Shown piece after piece: positions 43,494 to 54,422 of a stretch of 64,000 bases of DNA (position 1 is the stretch's first letter; every line of letters starts with the position of its first letter). The DNA is taken from positions 124,001 to 188,000 of the forward strand of contig JACKQL020000061.1 of the NCBI GenBank assembly GCA_018296165.2. The letters are read 5' to 3'. Below the pieces are notes generated by a model. The model did not search any database and was not told the origin of the DNA. It saw nothing but the letters and a program-made list of their open reading frames with translations. Position numbers and translations under genes: made by a program. The DNA comes from Termitomyces sp. T153. Its lineage: Eukaryota; Basidiomycota; Agaricomycetes; Agaricales; Lyophyllaceae.

Positions 43494-45570
43494 TTGACTG
43501 TTAAATTGCTTAACAATGGATATTTCAGGCAACCACCTACTACTCCTAAAAGCCAAAGGCAACAAGCTAGGATTCAGAGGAGACTTGAACAGTTACAAAT
43601 GACAGATCCTGACAATTGTCAAGCAAATAGAAACAATAGATCTTTGGAACAGATCAATACTGTGGTTGCCCCACCACTTCAATTGGAGCCTGGGGGTATC
43701 AATAAATCTATGGGAACTGGGGGTTTGAGACCTATAGCCACTGCTTCAGGCTCTTTGGGAAGACCTATTAGGCAGGCAGCAGCTGCTGATGATCCATTTT
43801 TTATGGTCATTCCAGAAACTGTTTTACCTGAAGGGTGGGATGCTCCTTTGCAAAATCCCATTCCTAGAGTGGTGCCACCTCTACCTGCTCCTATACAGAG
43901 AAGAGGCAATAGAGTCAATCAGTCTGCTCTTGCTCAAGCTGCCATAGTCATTCTAGAAACAGTTTTGCCAGAAGGTTGAGATGCTCCTTTACAGAATCCC
44001 TTACCTAGAATGGTGCCACTGTTGCCTGCTCCTGTACATAGAAGGGTCAGAAATCCTCTTTTACCAGAGCTTATAATGGTACCAGCTCCACTTGCTCCCC
44101 AAGCACTGTTGGAAGAGCAACAAAGGCTGAGACAGAGGCAACAAGAGCAGGCACTGGCAATCTTGCAAGAGCAACAAAGGCTAAGGCATATTGCTATGGC
44201 TACAGAGCAGGAGAGGCAACAACAAGAGGTACTAGCAGTGTTGCAAGAGCAACAAAGGCTGAGACAAGATCAGAAGAGGCAACAGGCATTGGCTATTCTG
44301 AGCCAGGAAAGGTTGAGGGAGGAAGAAGAAGAGGTCAGTCAAAGACAACTTGAATATGTCACTGGGACTAACAAAGTCTAACAGCATATTGATCTGAATC
44401 CTGAACAAAGGCCTTTGAATGCAGTTATGGCTCAAAGGATTTTTCAAGGCTGGGAACAGCAACATAAAGCTAATCTGGAAGAGGATTTCAATGATTCAGG
44501 TCCTCAGAATGATATACCTTCTGAGGATGACTTGGAATATGTTGATCCTGTTCAACAGAGACCTGCAGAGCAATTGAATCTTCTCCTTGATGTGCCATTG
44601 GGTCCTCAGGATGACATATCTTCTGATGATGACTTGGAATATGTTGATCCTGTTCAACAGAGACCTGCAGAGCAAATGGATCCTCCCCTTGATGTGCCAT
44701 TAGGTCCTCAGAGTGACATCCCTTCTGATGATGACTTGGATTATGTTGATCCTGTTCAATAGAGACCTGCAGAGCACTTGGACCCTGCTCCACCCAACCA
44801 TCCAGCAGGACTACAAAATCCTGCTGAACAGCCTCCCATTGAGCTTCCTATGTCACCACAGCTTGACCCTATTCAGCCTATTCCAAGAGGAAGGCAACCT
44901 TACTTGATTGAATATCCTCCACACTATCTTGTTCCTATGACTGTTATATGTCCACACTGCCAAGCTCTACATTTTGATGCTGAAAAGCTCACCAAGTCTA
45001 CTATTTATAATCCAAAATTTGGCATGTGCTGCTTACAAGGCCAAGTCAATTTGCCCAGGCTTTGAGATGCTCCAGCAGATTTACTGAACCTGCTCTATGG
45101 GCATCATCCTCTCTCTGACACCTTCAAAACATCTATCCATCAATACAATGCAGTCTTTGCATTCACATCTCTGGGAGTCAAAATTGATCATGCCATTACC
45201 AATGCTCCTGGACCATACAGCTTTAGAATCAATGGAGAACTACATCATTTGACAGGTGCCTTGCTTTCTATTGAAGGCAATCTGCCCATATATGCGCAGC
45301 TCTACTTTTACAATCACAATTAGCAATTGGCTTTTTGTCAACAGAACAATCCCAGGCTTGATCCTCAGACAATGGCCTCTTTGCAGAATATGCTTGCTAG
45401 AGTCAATCCCTTCATTGGCTTATACAAGCAGGCTAGGCAGATTATGGGAGAAGTTCCAGAAGGCCAACCACAAAGGCTTTCTGTCAAGCTTACAGCTGAT
45501 TTTGGAAATCCTTGATGCTATAATGACCCTAATGAACAGGAGGGAGTTGCAGCTGTAATTCCAGGAGATG
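43494..45570 (+). pseudogene. Helitron protein, N-terminal region
   Basis: Frames 43,494-43,979, 43,980-44,381, 44,415-44,762 and 44,763-45,558 belong to one protein broken by single stops. Features in order: a duplicated segment around ETVLPEG.DAPLQNP; a Gln/Arg/Leu coiled coil (EEQQRLRQRQQEQALAILQE); three copies of a 34-residue acidic unit around DDDLEYVDPVQQRPAEQ (102-bp period: 44,526, 44,628, 44,730); and CPHCQALHFDAEKLTKSTIY with CC further on, the Cys motif at the start of fungal Helitron Rep proteins. The segment GPYSFRINGELHHLTGALLS follows. Stops include CAA-CAG to CAA-TAG at 44,760 and a TGA at a likely Arg at 45,064. The coiled coil and acidic repeats are not usual parts of Rep and may be recent expansions. 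Confidence 0.7.
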
Positions 45571-47560
45571 GCTCAGAAGAGCAATCAAATGATTGTGATA
45601 TAGTCTTGCACTTGCATGGAGGTCAATTAAAGCAGATCAGTCACTTGCATCCATATTATACTCCATTGCATTATACCATCATCTTTCCCACTGGACAATC
45701 TGGATTTCACACCAACATTCACTCTCATTTTGGACCACACAATCAACAAAGATCAGCAAAGGTCACCCAAACAGCATATTATGCATATAGGCTGCAGCAA
45801 AGGACTTTGGAATTCAATGCACCATTACTCTGGAGTGGGAGGTTTGTTGTGGATGCATGGGCTTCTACTGAACATAACAAGTTGAATTGGATTCAACACA
45901 ATCAGAAGAAGATCAGAGTTGAAGTTTATTAGGGAGTAGTGGATGCTGCTGCTGGAAATGAACAAGTTACCCCACAAAGCTGACATGTTATTCTCCCATC
46001 CTTGCATACTGGAAGTGATCAACAGATGCAGCAATTATTCCAGGACTCTATGGTTATCTGCAGGAATCTTGGAAAACCTGATCTCTTCTTGACTATGACT
46101 GCCAATCCAAAGTGGTCAGAAATTGAAGAAGCTCTCTTGAAGGAACCTGCAGTCAATGGGAAAAGGCAAATAGCTGCTGATTGACCTGATATTGTTGCCA
46201 GAGTATTTGAACTCAAGAAGAATGCTGTAGTGAAGGAGATCAAGGAAGGTCTCTTTGGCAGCTGTGTGGCTTATGTTCATACCATTGAATTCCAAAAGAG
46301 AGGACTTCCACATATGCACATCTTGATCTTTTCCCATTGCCATCACAGGATCAAGGATGCACCTAATGTGGATTCCATTGTCTCTGCCCAAATTCCAGAT
46401 CCAGTTGCTCAGCCTGAATTGTATCAGGTATTGGCTTTGTTTGAATCCTGAATTCAGTTACTTATCTTTGTTGTCAGGTTGTTACTACCAACATGGTCCA
46501 TGGTCCATGTGGAGCTGCCAAACTCAATGCTAAGTGCATGGTAGATGGCAAATGTTCCAAGAAATACCCAAAGGAGTTCTAAGAGGCTATTCAGTATAGA
46601 GATAATGGCTATCCTCAATATGCCAGACCTGACAATGGATGCTTCTTTGAAAAGAATGATCATCATTATAACAATTGAGATGTTGTTCCATACAACCCTT
46701 ATCTCTTGGCCAAGTATAAATGTCACATCAATGTGGAGGTCTGTGCTTCAGTGGAAGCCATCAAGTACATTCACAAGTACATCTACAAAGGCCATGATAG
46801 GACAACTTTAGAGATTGCTGGAGAGCAGATGGACCAGAGGGATGAAATCAAGGAACACTTGGATGCCAGATACATCTCTGCACCTGAGGCTTGCTGGCAC
46901 ATCTTTAAATTCAACATGCATGGAGAACATCCCCCTGTATATTCATTACCTGTGCATTTGGAGGGCCAACATGAAGTCTACTTTCAAGATAATGACCCTT
47001 TGGAGATGATAGCTGCCAGGCCTAATGCAAACAAGACTGCACTCACTGCTTGGTTTGAAGCCAATGCCAGATTCCCTAATAACAACACCACTTATCAAAG
47101 CTTTCCAACCAAGTTTCTCTATGAAGCTTCCAAAAGGACCTGGAAGGAGAGGCAGAGAGGAACAGCTATTGGGAGGATGTATTTTGCTTCACCTCAACAG
47201 GGAGAAAGGTTCTACCTTAGGATGCTCCTGACAGTTGTGACCAATGCAACATCATAGGCTGATCTCAGGACAGTCAATGGCCACACCTATCCTACTTACA
47301 AGGAGGCATGCAAGGCCCTTGGTCTTCTAGAAGATGATGCAGAATGGAGGCAGTGTCTTGCTGAAGCTGCTCCAATCCAATCAGGATCAGCTCTCAGACA
47401 GCTCTTTTGCACTATCCTATTCCACTGTGCTCCTACCACTCCAGAGGCTCTATGAAACAGATTCAAGCACTCTATTTGTGACAATCTTTGACACAAATCA
47501 AAGAATATCCAGTAGTACAGAGATAAAGTCTTTACTGATGAAGATGTTTATGACTATGGC
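45571..47560 (+). pseudogene. Helitron Rep (HUH endonuclease) region
   Basis: The frames continue with HPYYTPLHYTIIFPTGQSGF, then LFLTMTANPKWSEIEEALL (46,100) and, near 46,285, FQKRGLPHMHILIF, where HMH is the HUH metal-binding motif. A 50-nt GT-AG intron (46,428-46,477) joins PELYQ to VVTTNMVHGPCGAA. Near 46,765 AIKYIHKYIYKGHDR holds the two tyrosines that cleave DNA in rolling-circle transposition. The linker RMLLTVVTNATS…ADLRTVNGHTYPTYKEACKA follows, as in intact Helitrons. All catalytic landmarks are present, but TAG or TGA stops at about 45,930, 46,183, 46,580, 46,678 and 47,255 inactivate the copy. Confidence 0.8.
46428..46477 (+). other. 50-nt GT-AG intron in Helitron Rep
   Basis: It begins GTATTGG and ends TTGTCAG. 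Removing it joins ELYQ to VVTTNMVHGP, a continuous Helitron motif. Confidence 0.7.
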
Positions 47561-49140
47561 CTTCATCTGATCAATAACAACTTGAAGAATTTTGGCAAAA
47601 CTCTTGTAGACTTTCCAAACATGCCAGAACCCCAACAAGTTTGGAATGTGATTCCAGGCAAGATGAACATTGTATAAATAGTTGACATTGATACTAATCA
47701 AATGATTTCAGGAAATAGGCTTTTGCAAGAAGAAACTGATTATGATGTTGAGGAATTGAAGAGAAGAGTGGCTGAAAACAAGACCAAGTTCGATGCAGAA
47801 CAATTATAGATGTTCAATGCAGTCATGGACTCTGTGGAAAGTAATTTTGGCAAGATGATATTTATCCATAGTGCAGGTGGATGTGGAAAAACCTTTATCT
47901 GCAACACTTTGGCTTCTGCTGTTCAGCCCAATGGAGATGTGGCATTGTGTGTAGCATCATCTAGGATTGCTGCCTTATTGCTGGAGGGTGGTAGAACTGC
48001 ATATTCAAGGTTCAAAATCCCCATTCCTGTTCTGGATACATCTATTGCCAATATGAAGAGAGGAACACATCTAGCTCAACTTTTACTCCAGATCAAAGTT
48101 GTCATTTGGGATGAAGTCCCAATGCAATACAAAAATGCCATTGACTCTGTGGATCAAGGGTTTAGTGACATCCTGGAAAAGGATGTTCCTTTTGGTGGAG
48201 TGACTGTGGTGTTTGGAGGAGATTTTTTGGCAAACTCTTCCAGTTATTCAACAGGGACTCAGGCAGCAGATGATTGCTGATTCACTCAAAAGGGGAAGAC
48301 TTTGGGATCAGATTCAAGTCCACTACTTGGTTCAAAACATGAGATTGGATCAGACTCCTGTTTGCTTATGCAGCTTGGTTATTAGATGTTGGTGCTGGAA
48401 AAAATCTTGGGCCTGGAGAGACAGCACAACTTTCAAAAACTATGATTTATGATGACAATTCTGTCACTGGATTGATCTCTTCCACTTATCTTCATATTGA
48501 TCACCATCAAGATGATCAGTATTACTTGGACCATACCATCCTTTCTGGCAAGAACTCTGATGTAGAGAATATCAACTCTGAAGTTTTGCAGAGCTGCCCA
48601 GGAGAAGAGAAAATTTTGCAGAGTGCAGACTCTGTCATATCTGATGATGGGAATGCTAATGGCCTTGGATTGTATCCAATGGAATACCTGAACTCCCTTA
48701 GAGTTAGCAGTTTGCCTTTGGCTAAATTAGCTCTGAAGATAGGTGTTCCTGTCATGCTGCTCAGGAATCTGGATATAACTAAAGGACTTTGCAATGGGAC
48801 AAGAATGATTATCACTCACATCAGCACTAGAGTTCTCAGATGTTGGATCATCAGTGGGGATGCCAAGTTTGCAGGATCAATTGTTTTGATTCCAAGAATC
48901 ATATGGATGATTCTGAAGAGGATTTGCCAATTTCATTGTGCAGGAGGCAATTCTCAGTTTGATTGGCCTTTACTATGACAATCAACAAGTCTCAGGGTCA
49001 ATCAGTCAAGCATGTTGGATTGGACCTTCAATCAGGAGTTTTTGCACATGACCAACTTTATGTTGCACTTTCTTGATGCACATCAGGAGATTGTATCAAG
49101 TCATTTTAGACCCAGAAAACACATCAAGGGAGACTGCAAA
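47561..49140 (+). pseudogene. Helitron PIF1-like helicase region
   Basis: After a lead segment (FGKTLVDFPNMPEPQQVWNV) the helicase starts near 47,811. Walker A is AGGCGKTFICNTLA (47,873-47,914), Walker B VVIWDEVPM near 48,100, then GGVTVVFGGDF. Here the frame shifts (about 48,225) and continues as WQTLPVIQQGLRQQMIADSL and LVQNMRLDQTPVC. A further shift leads to GLISSTYLHI, PGEEKILQSADS, then LGLYPMEYLNSLRVSSLPLA and VPVMLLRNLDITKGLCNGTR. The C-terminal SF1 motif [17 protein letters not shown] lies near 48,975-49,025, followed by DQLYVALS and a TGA where Arg is expected. The enzyme unwinds the displaced strand during transposition. The ATP-binding motifs are intact, but two frameshifts and several stops make it inactive. 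Confidence 0.8.
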
Positions 49141-49430
49141 TATTGTCTATCAAGAAATCCTCAATGATTCACAAATGTAAGTGTGACTTTTGATGGATTG
49201 AAACAATAAGTTGCTAACCTTTGTGAATGTCAGCATGTAATGTATACAGTCTGACAGTGAAGTATAGATATCCTCAATAGTTTACAAAGGTAAGTGTGAC
49301 ATTTCAGATATTTACTTTGTTAATACTATTTTTCATGATTTTCAGTATTTCTCATATATATCAGTGGACATTGTAGTATTTTGTTGATAATGTAATATAA
49401 ATACATGATTTGTTTATATATGATATTTCG

Positions 49431-49675
49431 GCATTGAGTTAAGGAAATATAAGGACCTAACTAAACAAAGTGAGGTTGGGTTTGGATCTCAGCATTGAGT
49501 TAAGGAAATACAAGGACCTAACCAAACAAAGTGAGGTTGGGTCTGGATCTCAGCATTGAGTTAAGGAAATACAAGGGCCTAACCAAACAAAGTGAGGTTG
49601 AGTCTGGATCTCAGAATTGAGTGAACAAAACACAAGGACCTGACCAAATGAAGTGAGGTTGGGTCTGGGATGTAG
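49431..49675 (+). repeat. 61-bp subterminal minisatellite, four copies
   Basis: GCATTGAGTTAAGGAAATA starts units at 49,431, 49,492 and 49,553, and a diverged GAATTGAGTGAACAAAACAC at 49,614, an exact 61-bp period. Units contain CAAGGACCTAACCAAACAAA and GTGAGGTTGGGTCTGGATCT. The array ends just before the terminal hairpin, so it marks the 3' end region of the Helitron. Confidence 0.85.
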
Positions 49676-49678
49676 CAA

Positions 49679-49718
49679 GAGCTACAGGCCCGTGCCGAAG
49701 GCACGGACCCCGTAGCTC
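49679..49718. repeat. nested terminal hairpin of the Helitron
   Basis: The outer arms GAGCTAC (49,679-49,685) and GTAGCTC (49,712-49,718) enclose inner arms CCGTGCC (49,690-49,696) and GGCACGG (49,700-49,706) with loop GAA; all pairs are perfect. Helitron 3' ends carry such a hairpin shortly before the terminus. The usual CTRR ending is not obvious. CpG reappears exactly here. Confidence 0.6.
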
Positions 49719-49793
49719 GTTGGTATGAAATGGGGAAATATCACATCAATTGATAGACCGGACAAAATCCCATCACAAAATGATTGACAGACA

Positions 49794-50123
49794 ATGACAA
49801 GCTCCACAGAAAACATCCAAGATCAAACCACGTCTACCACGTCTCATGGATTTGTCGCACCCCCTGGAGCAACAATCATTCCTGAAAATGATCCATCACG
49901 AGGTTGTACATTCAGAAGACGAAAACGGCAGCCCTGGGAACTGGTGATGAATGTGGGGATAATTTTCAGCTCCTCTGTCATGGCCTTGATACATCGAAAC
50001 GCTCAAAAACTTGTCAAGTGGGATGGTCAAGAATCATTGAATGTCGAGTTGATACGTACACTTTTTGGAGTTTTCTATCTATCTAATTTACCCTACAGTC
50101 GAGGCATAAGCTCAGGCTTTTAA
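49794..50123 (+). CDS. hypothetical protein, 109 aa, next to the Helitron end
   Basis: ATG at 49,794 opens MTSSTENIQDQTTSTTSHGF. The frame continues with a basic CTFRRRKRQPWELVMN and a possible hydrophobic helix (VGIIFSSSVMALIH), and ends RGISSGF. CpG content is normal, unlike the Helitron directly left. I do not recognise it. It could be the first exon of a longer gene, a truncated host gene cut by the insertion, or chance. No obvious continuation was found before the esterase gene at 50,499. Confidence 0.3.
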   Translation: MTSSTENIQDQTTSTTSHGFVAPPGATIIPENDPSRGCTFRRRKRQPWELVMNVGIIFSSSVMALIHRNAQKLVKWDGQESLNVELIRTLFGVFYLSNLPYSRGISSGF

Positions 50124-50498
50124 GCCCGGCCCACGTGGGTCAAAGGCGTCACGTACGAATGCATTTCCTTTGAAGCGCTCGCTGTCAACAAGACCTCGAC
50201 CAGCCTTCGCACGATCCCAACCATCCCGCGATAACTCAGGATGCTTCCTCATACTCCCATCCCTAAGCTCTATGTATAACAACCGGTGCTCTCGCCGCTC
50301 CAGAATTGTTGAGCTATCAGTTTACCCTGTCTATGCATAATTTGTCTCATGAACAATCTTGAGAAGACGCAACACCTCATGGTACCATTCCTGATTACCT
50401 GGCGCCCGAAATAGAGTCCAATTCCCTCGCCGCCTTCCTAATGACAGGGTAAATTATATAAAAACGCATCAACCGCCCTTCACACAATTCCACCCACT

Positions 50499-52940
50499 AT
50501 GCTCCGCCATATTCCCATCCTTCTAGTTCTAGCCATCACACCTTCCGTTCTCGCCGTTCCAGAACCGCTGGATGTCAGTCTGCCTATAGGTACATTCCGC
50601 GGTGTATCCACACCTCAGGGTATTGAGAAATGGCTCGGCATCCGATATGCCCAGGCCCCTGTTGGTTCCTTACGGTTCAAAGCGCCAGTCCCTGTCCCTC
50701 ATGCATCTCCAGGTGCAGAGGTGGTGAATGCGTCAACATTTGGGAATGCGTGTCCACAACTGCCGGTTGATAATCTCATGCCAGTTGGCGCACCTATTGC
50801 GGAAGATTGTTTGTTCCTCAATGTGCGTATTCAATGAGGATTCGAATCTATAGTACGTGAAAATGATCGTCGCAATATATCCAGGTGTTCAGGCCGAATG
50901 GAACGTCATCTACGGCTGGTTTGCCTGTTCTAGTTTGGATACATGTGCGCTCTCCTTTGTTTTTGGAATCAATCGTCTGTGATTTACGTTGAAGGTAGGG
51001 TGGTCAATATACATCGGGGTTGATCTCTTCTTTCTGAGACTCAGTACTGTCCACACTGACGCTTCGCGATAGAGCTGCTTCAGAGCCCTTGTACGATCCC
51101 ACTCGTAAGCCCCTCCCCTTGTTTTGTAATTGCTCCGTCTACAGCTCGGACTAGGGATCCTCCAACGCAGTGTCACCAACCAACGTCCCATCGTCTTCGT
51201 ATCAATGTAAGTTTCCTCTCCTCCAAATGCAAGCCCAGAACTCTATGAATGCAGCAACTACCGCGTCAACACGTTTGGATTCGTGCGTGAACCTTGCCTC
51301 TGAATCATATTCGTTCACTCGCTCAAGATGTATCTTCCAGCTAGCCAGTGCGAGTGTCGCGCCTGAAGATCTCAATGCCGGACTTTTGGATCAACGTCTT
51401 GCTTTCGAGTTCGTGCAAGACAACATAGCTGCGTTTGGCGGTGATCCCGCCAAGGTACGTACGTCGACAGATCACAAACATCGTGGGTCCTCATCCACGT
51501 TTGGCTTAGGTTACGATTTGGGGCCAGGTGACTTGAAATCTCAGAGGCTTCTTATTGAGGAGCTGACTAACCGTCGTTCATCCAGTCTGCAGGTGCAGGT
51601 AGTGTCGAGGCGCATATCATTTACGCTACTCCCAGAAAGCTATTTCGTGCTGGTATTGCGGATTCCTCCGTTGGCCCTTTGTATGTATGTTTCATACTCC
51701 TCGAAGAAGGTTGAAGTAACAAAAGAAAAAAAATGACGTACAGCAAAACATCGCCCCCTGCGAGCGTTTACGACGAGCCTGGAAAGCCATTCGCGCGTCT
51801 GCTCAACAGTACAGGATGTACCGCCGGACCCGATGCGATCGCGTGTCTTCAGGCCGTACCATTCGATGTTCGCCTGCTGTCCTTCCACTTTCGTTATCGG
51901 TAGTAACATTGGTAAACCACAGACGCTCTTGTCGATCAGCAACGCGATGATCGTCGGCACGCTCAACGACCAGCTCTGGCAGCCCTGCATCGGTCCACCC
52001 GGGAGCTTTGCACCTGTCCGTGCGTCGGAACTCATCAAGGCAGGACAGTTCAGACACGACGTTGCGTATCTCGCGGGTACAAACGTTCGTCCAGTCTCTC
52101 CCTACACACCCACTAATAATATAATAACAACACCCAACCAACGTTCACTAGCTAAACGAAGGCACGACGTTCTCCGTCTCCCTGCTGCCTACGCACCCAA
52201 GCACGACGTCGGGCTCCAACACCGACTTTGTAGACTTTATACGGGCGCTGCTGATTGATCCTTCGAGGGTCACGCAGCGGACGTTTGATAGGCTGGAGGA
52301 GCTGTTCCCTACGACGCTCAGGGTACCCTTCGCGACTGGGAACGAGCTGTTCGACCGTGCAGAACAGTGGTATACGGACGAGATGTTCGTCGCGCCCCGC
52401 AGACTGTTCTTTGATCATGCGGCACCGCTGCAGAACGTGTTCGCGTACCGGTTCGAGGAGCCAATACCGGGTATTAATATCACGTTTGGGGGTAAGTGTC
52501 ATGATCGTTCATGGGTGTTACTCCGACATAAATTCTTGACGATGGATAGTGCCTCATGCGTCGGAGTTGTTGCTTTTGTTTTTGTTGCCTGCTGGTGAAG
52601 AGGCGGTCGAGGACGAGTTTGCGAATACGATGCTTGATATGTGGTTGTCGTTTGTTAATGATATGAATCCGGGCGGTACGTCTGTGTGGGCCCCTGTCCC
52701 TTCATCAGCACACCAACCAACCCTGTTTTCTATGTATAGATAATTGGCCAAGGTATACGCTTGAGAATCGGAGCGTGATGAAGTTGAAGAGGGATAATAT
52801 CACTGTTATTCCCGATGGTGAGTTTGTTTCTTGTTTTTTTTTATTGGTATGAGTATTGTGATACGTTTATTGTAGACTTTGACATTGAGAAAACGGATTT
52901 CTTGAATAGTGATGAGGTGTTGGATCAGTTCCAGAAGTGA
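50499..52940 (+). CDS. secreted type-B carboxylesterase/lipase, multi-exon
   Basis: ATG 50,499 starts a signal peptide (MLRHIPILLVLAITPSVLA). Exons begin at 50,499, 50,885, 50,999, 51,155 and about 51,230, with more to the stop TGA 52,938-52,940; introns are about 50-90 nt. Landmarks: FRGVSTPQGIEKWLGIRYAQ, EDCLFLN, VLVWIHGG (oxyanion hole), RPIVFVSINYRVNTFGF, DQRLAFEFVQDNIAAFGGDP, then the nucleophile elbow GQSAGAGS, which is split by an 18-nt exon (51,510-51,527). LNEGTTFSV supplies the likely acid and VPHASE (near 52,552) the His, so the triad is complete. The enzyme would hydrolyse esters outside the cell. An in-frame TGA at 51,035-51,037, after SGLISSF, interrupts exon 3 in my model; I found no splicing that avoids it. 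The gene may be recently inactivated, or the base may be an error. Confidence 0.8.
51510..51527 (+). other. 18-nt micro-exon in the esterase gene (VTIWGQ)
   Basis: GTTACGATTTGGGGCCAG lies between an intron ending GGCTTAG and one starting GTGACTT and ending TCCAG. It encodes VTIWGQ and joins GGDPAK to SAGAGSVEA, completing the GQSAG elbow. Without it the catalytic motif is lost. Confidence 0.7.
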
Positions 52941-53870
52941 ATGCAGACTCGACCAGTGTGAGTTATATATATATATATAGATATGTACAAGTGATGGGTC
53001 CATCATCATCGTCACTATGAAGTACTTTGTACGTACGTACTTAATCATGACGCTCGCAATCGCCACAGGTCCTGAATCCCAATTTGTAGCGAGCGGGAGA
53101 GTGGCGTCTCGAAAGATGACCCGTGACGATTTTTGAGGGCTGTTACTTACCGTCACGATGTCGACGTCATTGCACGTAGGTTTTGAAAGTTACTTTGAGA
53201 GGTTCACATGGGCATGCACTGCCGCGGCACCGCTAATGCCAGTCTCATTTGAACCTAACGTGACGTGCGTAGCCGCTGGGCTCGGAGCGAGGAGGTTGGG
53301 GGGTTAATTGTGTGTTTATTGTTAATGACAATGGAATTCGTACGACTTCTAGCGTTAGCACAATAAGTACAGGATAACACAGGACAATAAATCGAAGGGG
53401 TGCTCTCTGACATACTTCGGCTCGATGGATGAACAGCGGGTTGATTTTGAAGTGAGATTCTTTGATAACGTACGTACGTACTTACCTGATTGGTCTTCGG
53501 ATGTGTATGGTACCGGTATAGTCGCATCAAGAGTTTAGATTTCCTTTCTCGTTGACGTTGAAGTTTGTTTTTGTCTTCATCCGTGATTGTTAGAGCGACG
53601 TTGTGGTCGGCTGCAGTGACCGTGCCCCGGGACGTCGAGTCATATGCCTGCAGGCCGAACAGTTGTGAGGACCCACTAGGTAACAAAAGGATAGCCATTC
53701 TGAGCCCGATTCGGGATCCGGGGATGGCCGTATCGGATTGGTGTGCCTGAGGCGGGCAGCGGTTGCGATGAGTCATCGCGCGTCGAGGCGGGGCGGGGTT
53801 TGTGGGCACGTGGCCGTGCACCGCCACAGCCGTGGTGATGATAACAAGAAAAAGTGGGCCACAGCCTGCA
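52941..53870. other. intergenic region; (TA)n and GTAC runs
   Basis: A short TATATATATATA run lies at about 52,964-52,978 and repeated GTACGTAC at 53,031-53,040 and 53,470-53,480. The region holds the 3' flank of the esterase and the promoter region of the gene at 53,871. A 247-codon antisense frame (53,998-53,255) shows no known motif and is probably chance in GC-rich DNA. Confidence 0.4.
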
Positions 53871-54422
53871 ATGTCGGTTGCTGCTGTGGCCCTCCCGCGC
53901 AAACGCACGTCGTCGTTCTCTGTGCCCCCCGCCAAGGCGCCCCGAATGGCTGCGTCTCCGCTGCGCCGGACCGAGTCCCACATCGACCTCCCGCACACTC
54001 GCAGCCTCCAGTACTACAAGGAACAGCGCCAGCAGCGCCGCCGCGCGTCCCCGGCCCCGGCCCGCACAACCGTCCGCCAGCTCGCCCCCAAACCCGTCCC
54101 CCGCGCCCTCCTCTCCCCGCGCCAGTCCTCGCCCCTCGCACCAACACGCACCCCGCTCCCCAGCCGCCCTCTCTTCCCCCGCTCCAAGCCCGAGCCCGAT
54201 CTCTACCGCAAAGCACTCAGGACAAGCATGAAGGGCTCCCCAGAGGGCCAGAAGATCCTGTGTATGGGCCCCCATCTCGCCGTGTCCATCATGAGCGCGA
54301 CCATGGAGCTCGAGAGGCTTGTCGAGCGTGCCGCCTGCGACGACGCAGATCCAGATGGAGAGGGCGACGTCCTCATGCGCGACGCGGCCTCCTCGCCTCT
54401 AGACGACTGGGAGATGCTATAG
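53871..54422 (+). CDS. conserved-looking fungal protein of unknown function, 183 aa
   Basis: The likely start is ATG 53,871 (MSVAAVALPRKRTSSFSVPP), in frame with an upstream ATG at 53,802 whose extra 23 residues look like leader sequence. Features: a basic/Ser-rich start; RRTESHIDLPHTRSLQYYKE; a Pro/Arg/Ser-rich middle; the more ordered KPEPDLYRKALRTSMKGSPE; ILCMGPHLAVSIMSATMELE (helix); and an acidic C-terminus ending PLDDWEML with TAG/stop at 54,420-54,422. There are no signal peptide, membrane helix or enzyme motif. Codon third positions are strongly G/C, and CpG is abundant. Its composition suggests a regulatory or scaffold-type nuclear protein, but that is only a guess. The overlapping 307-codon frame at 53,738-54,661 is rejected because it reads through the 3' flank. 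Confidence 0.6.
   Translation: MSVAAVALPRKRTSSFSVPPAKAPRMAASPLRRTESHIDLPHTRSLQYYKEQRQQRRRASPAPARTTVRQLAPKPVPRALLSPRQSSPLAPTRTPLPSRPLFPRSKPEPDLYRKALRTSMKGSPEGQKILCMGPHLAVSIMSATMELERLVERAACDDADPDGEGDVLMRDAASSPLDDWEML

Larger units (their letters stand above)
42470..49718 (+). mobile_element. Helitron (rolling-circle DNA transposon), decayed
   Basis: In order: a Pro/Gln-rich N-terminal region (43.5-44.9 kb), a Helitron N-terminal Cys motif (near 44,950), a HUH Rep nuclease (46.0-46.9 kb), the linker typical of fungal Helitrons, and a PIF1-like helicase (47.8-49.1 kb). Then come a 61-bp minisatellite (49,431-49,675) and a nested hairpin (49,679-49,718). Coding frames are long and collinear, but stops, mostly TGA at likely Arg codons and TAG at likely Gln codons, break them. 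The left end is a guess placed after the decayed hairpin. Confidence 0.75.

Noticed and set aside
53255..53998. 247-codon minus-strand frame
   Set aside because: It has no known motif, overlaps the start of the supported gene at 53,871 in antisense and lies in GC-rich DNA where long frames arise by chance.
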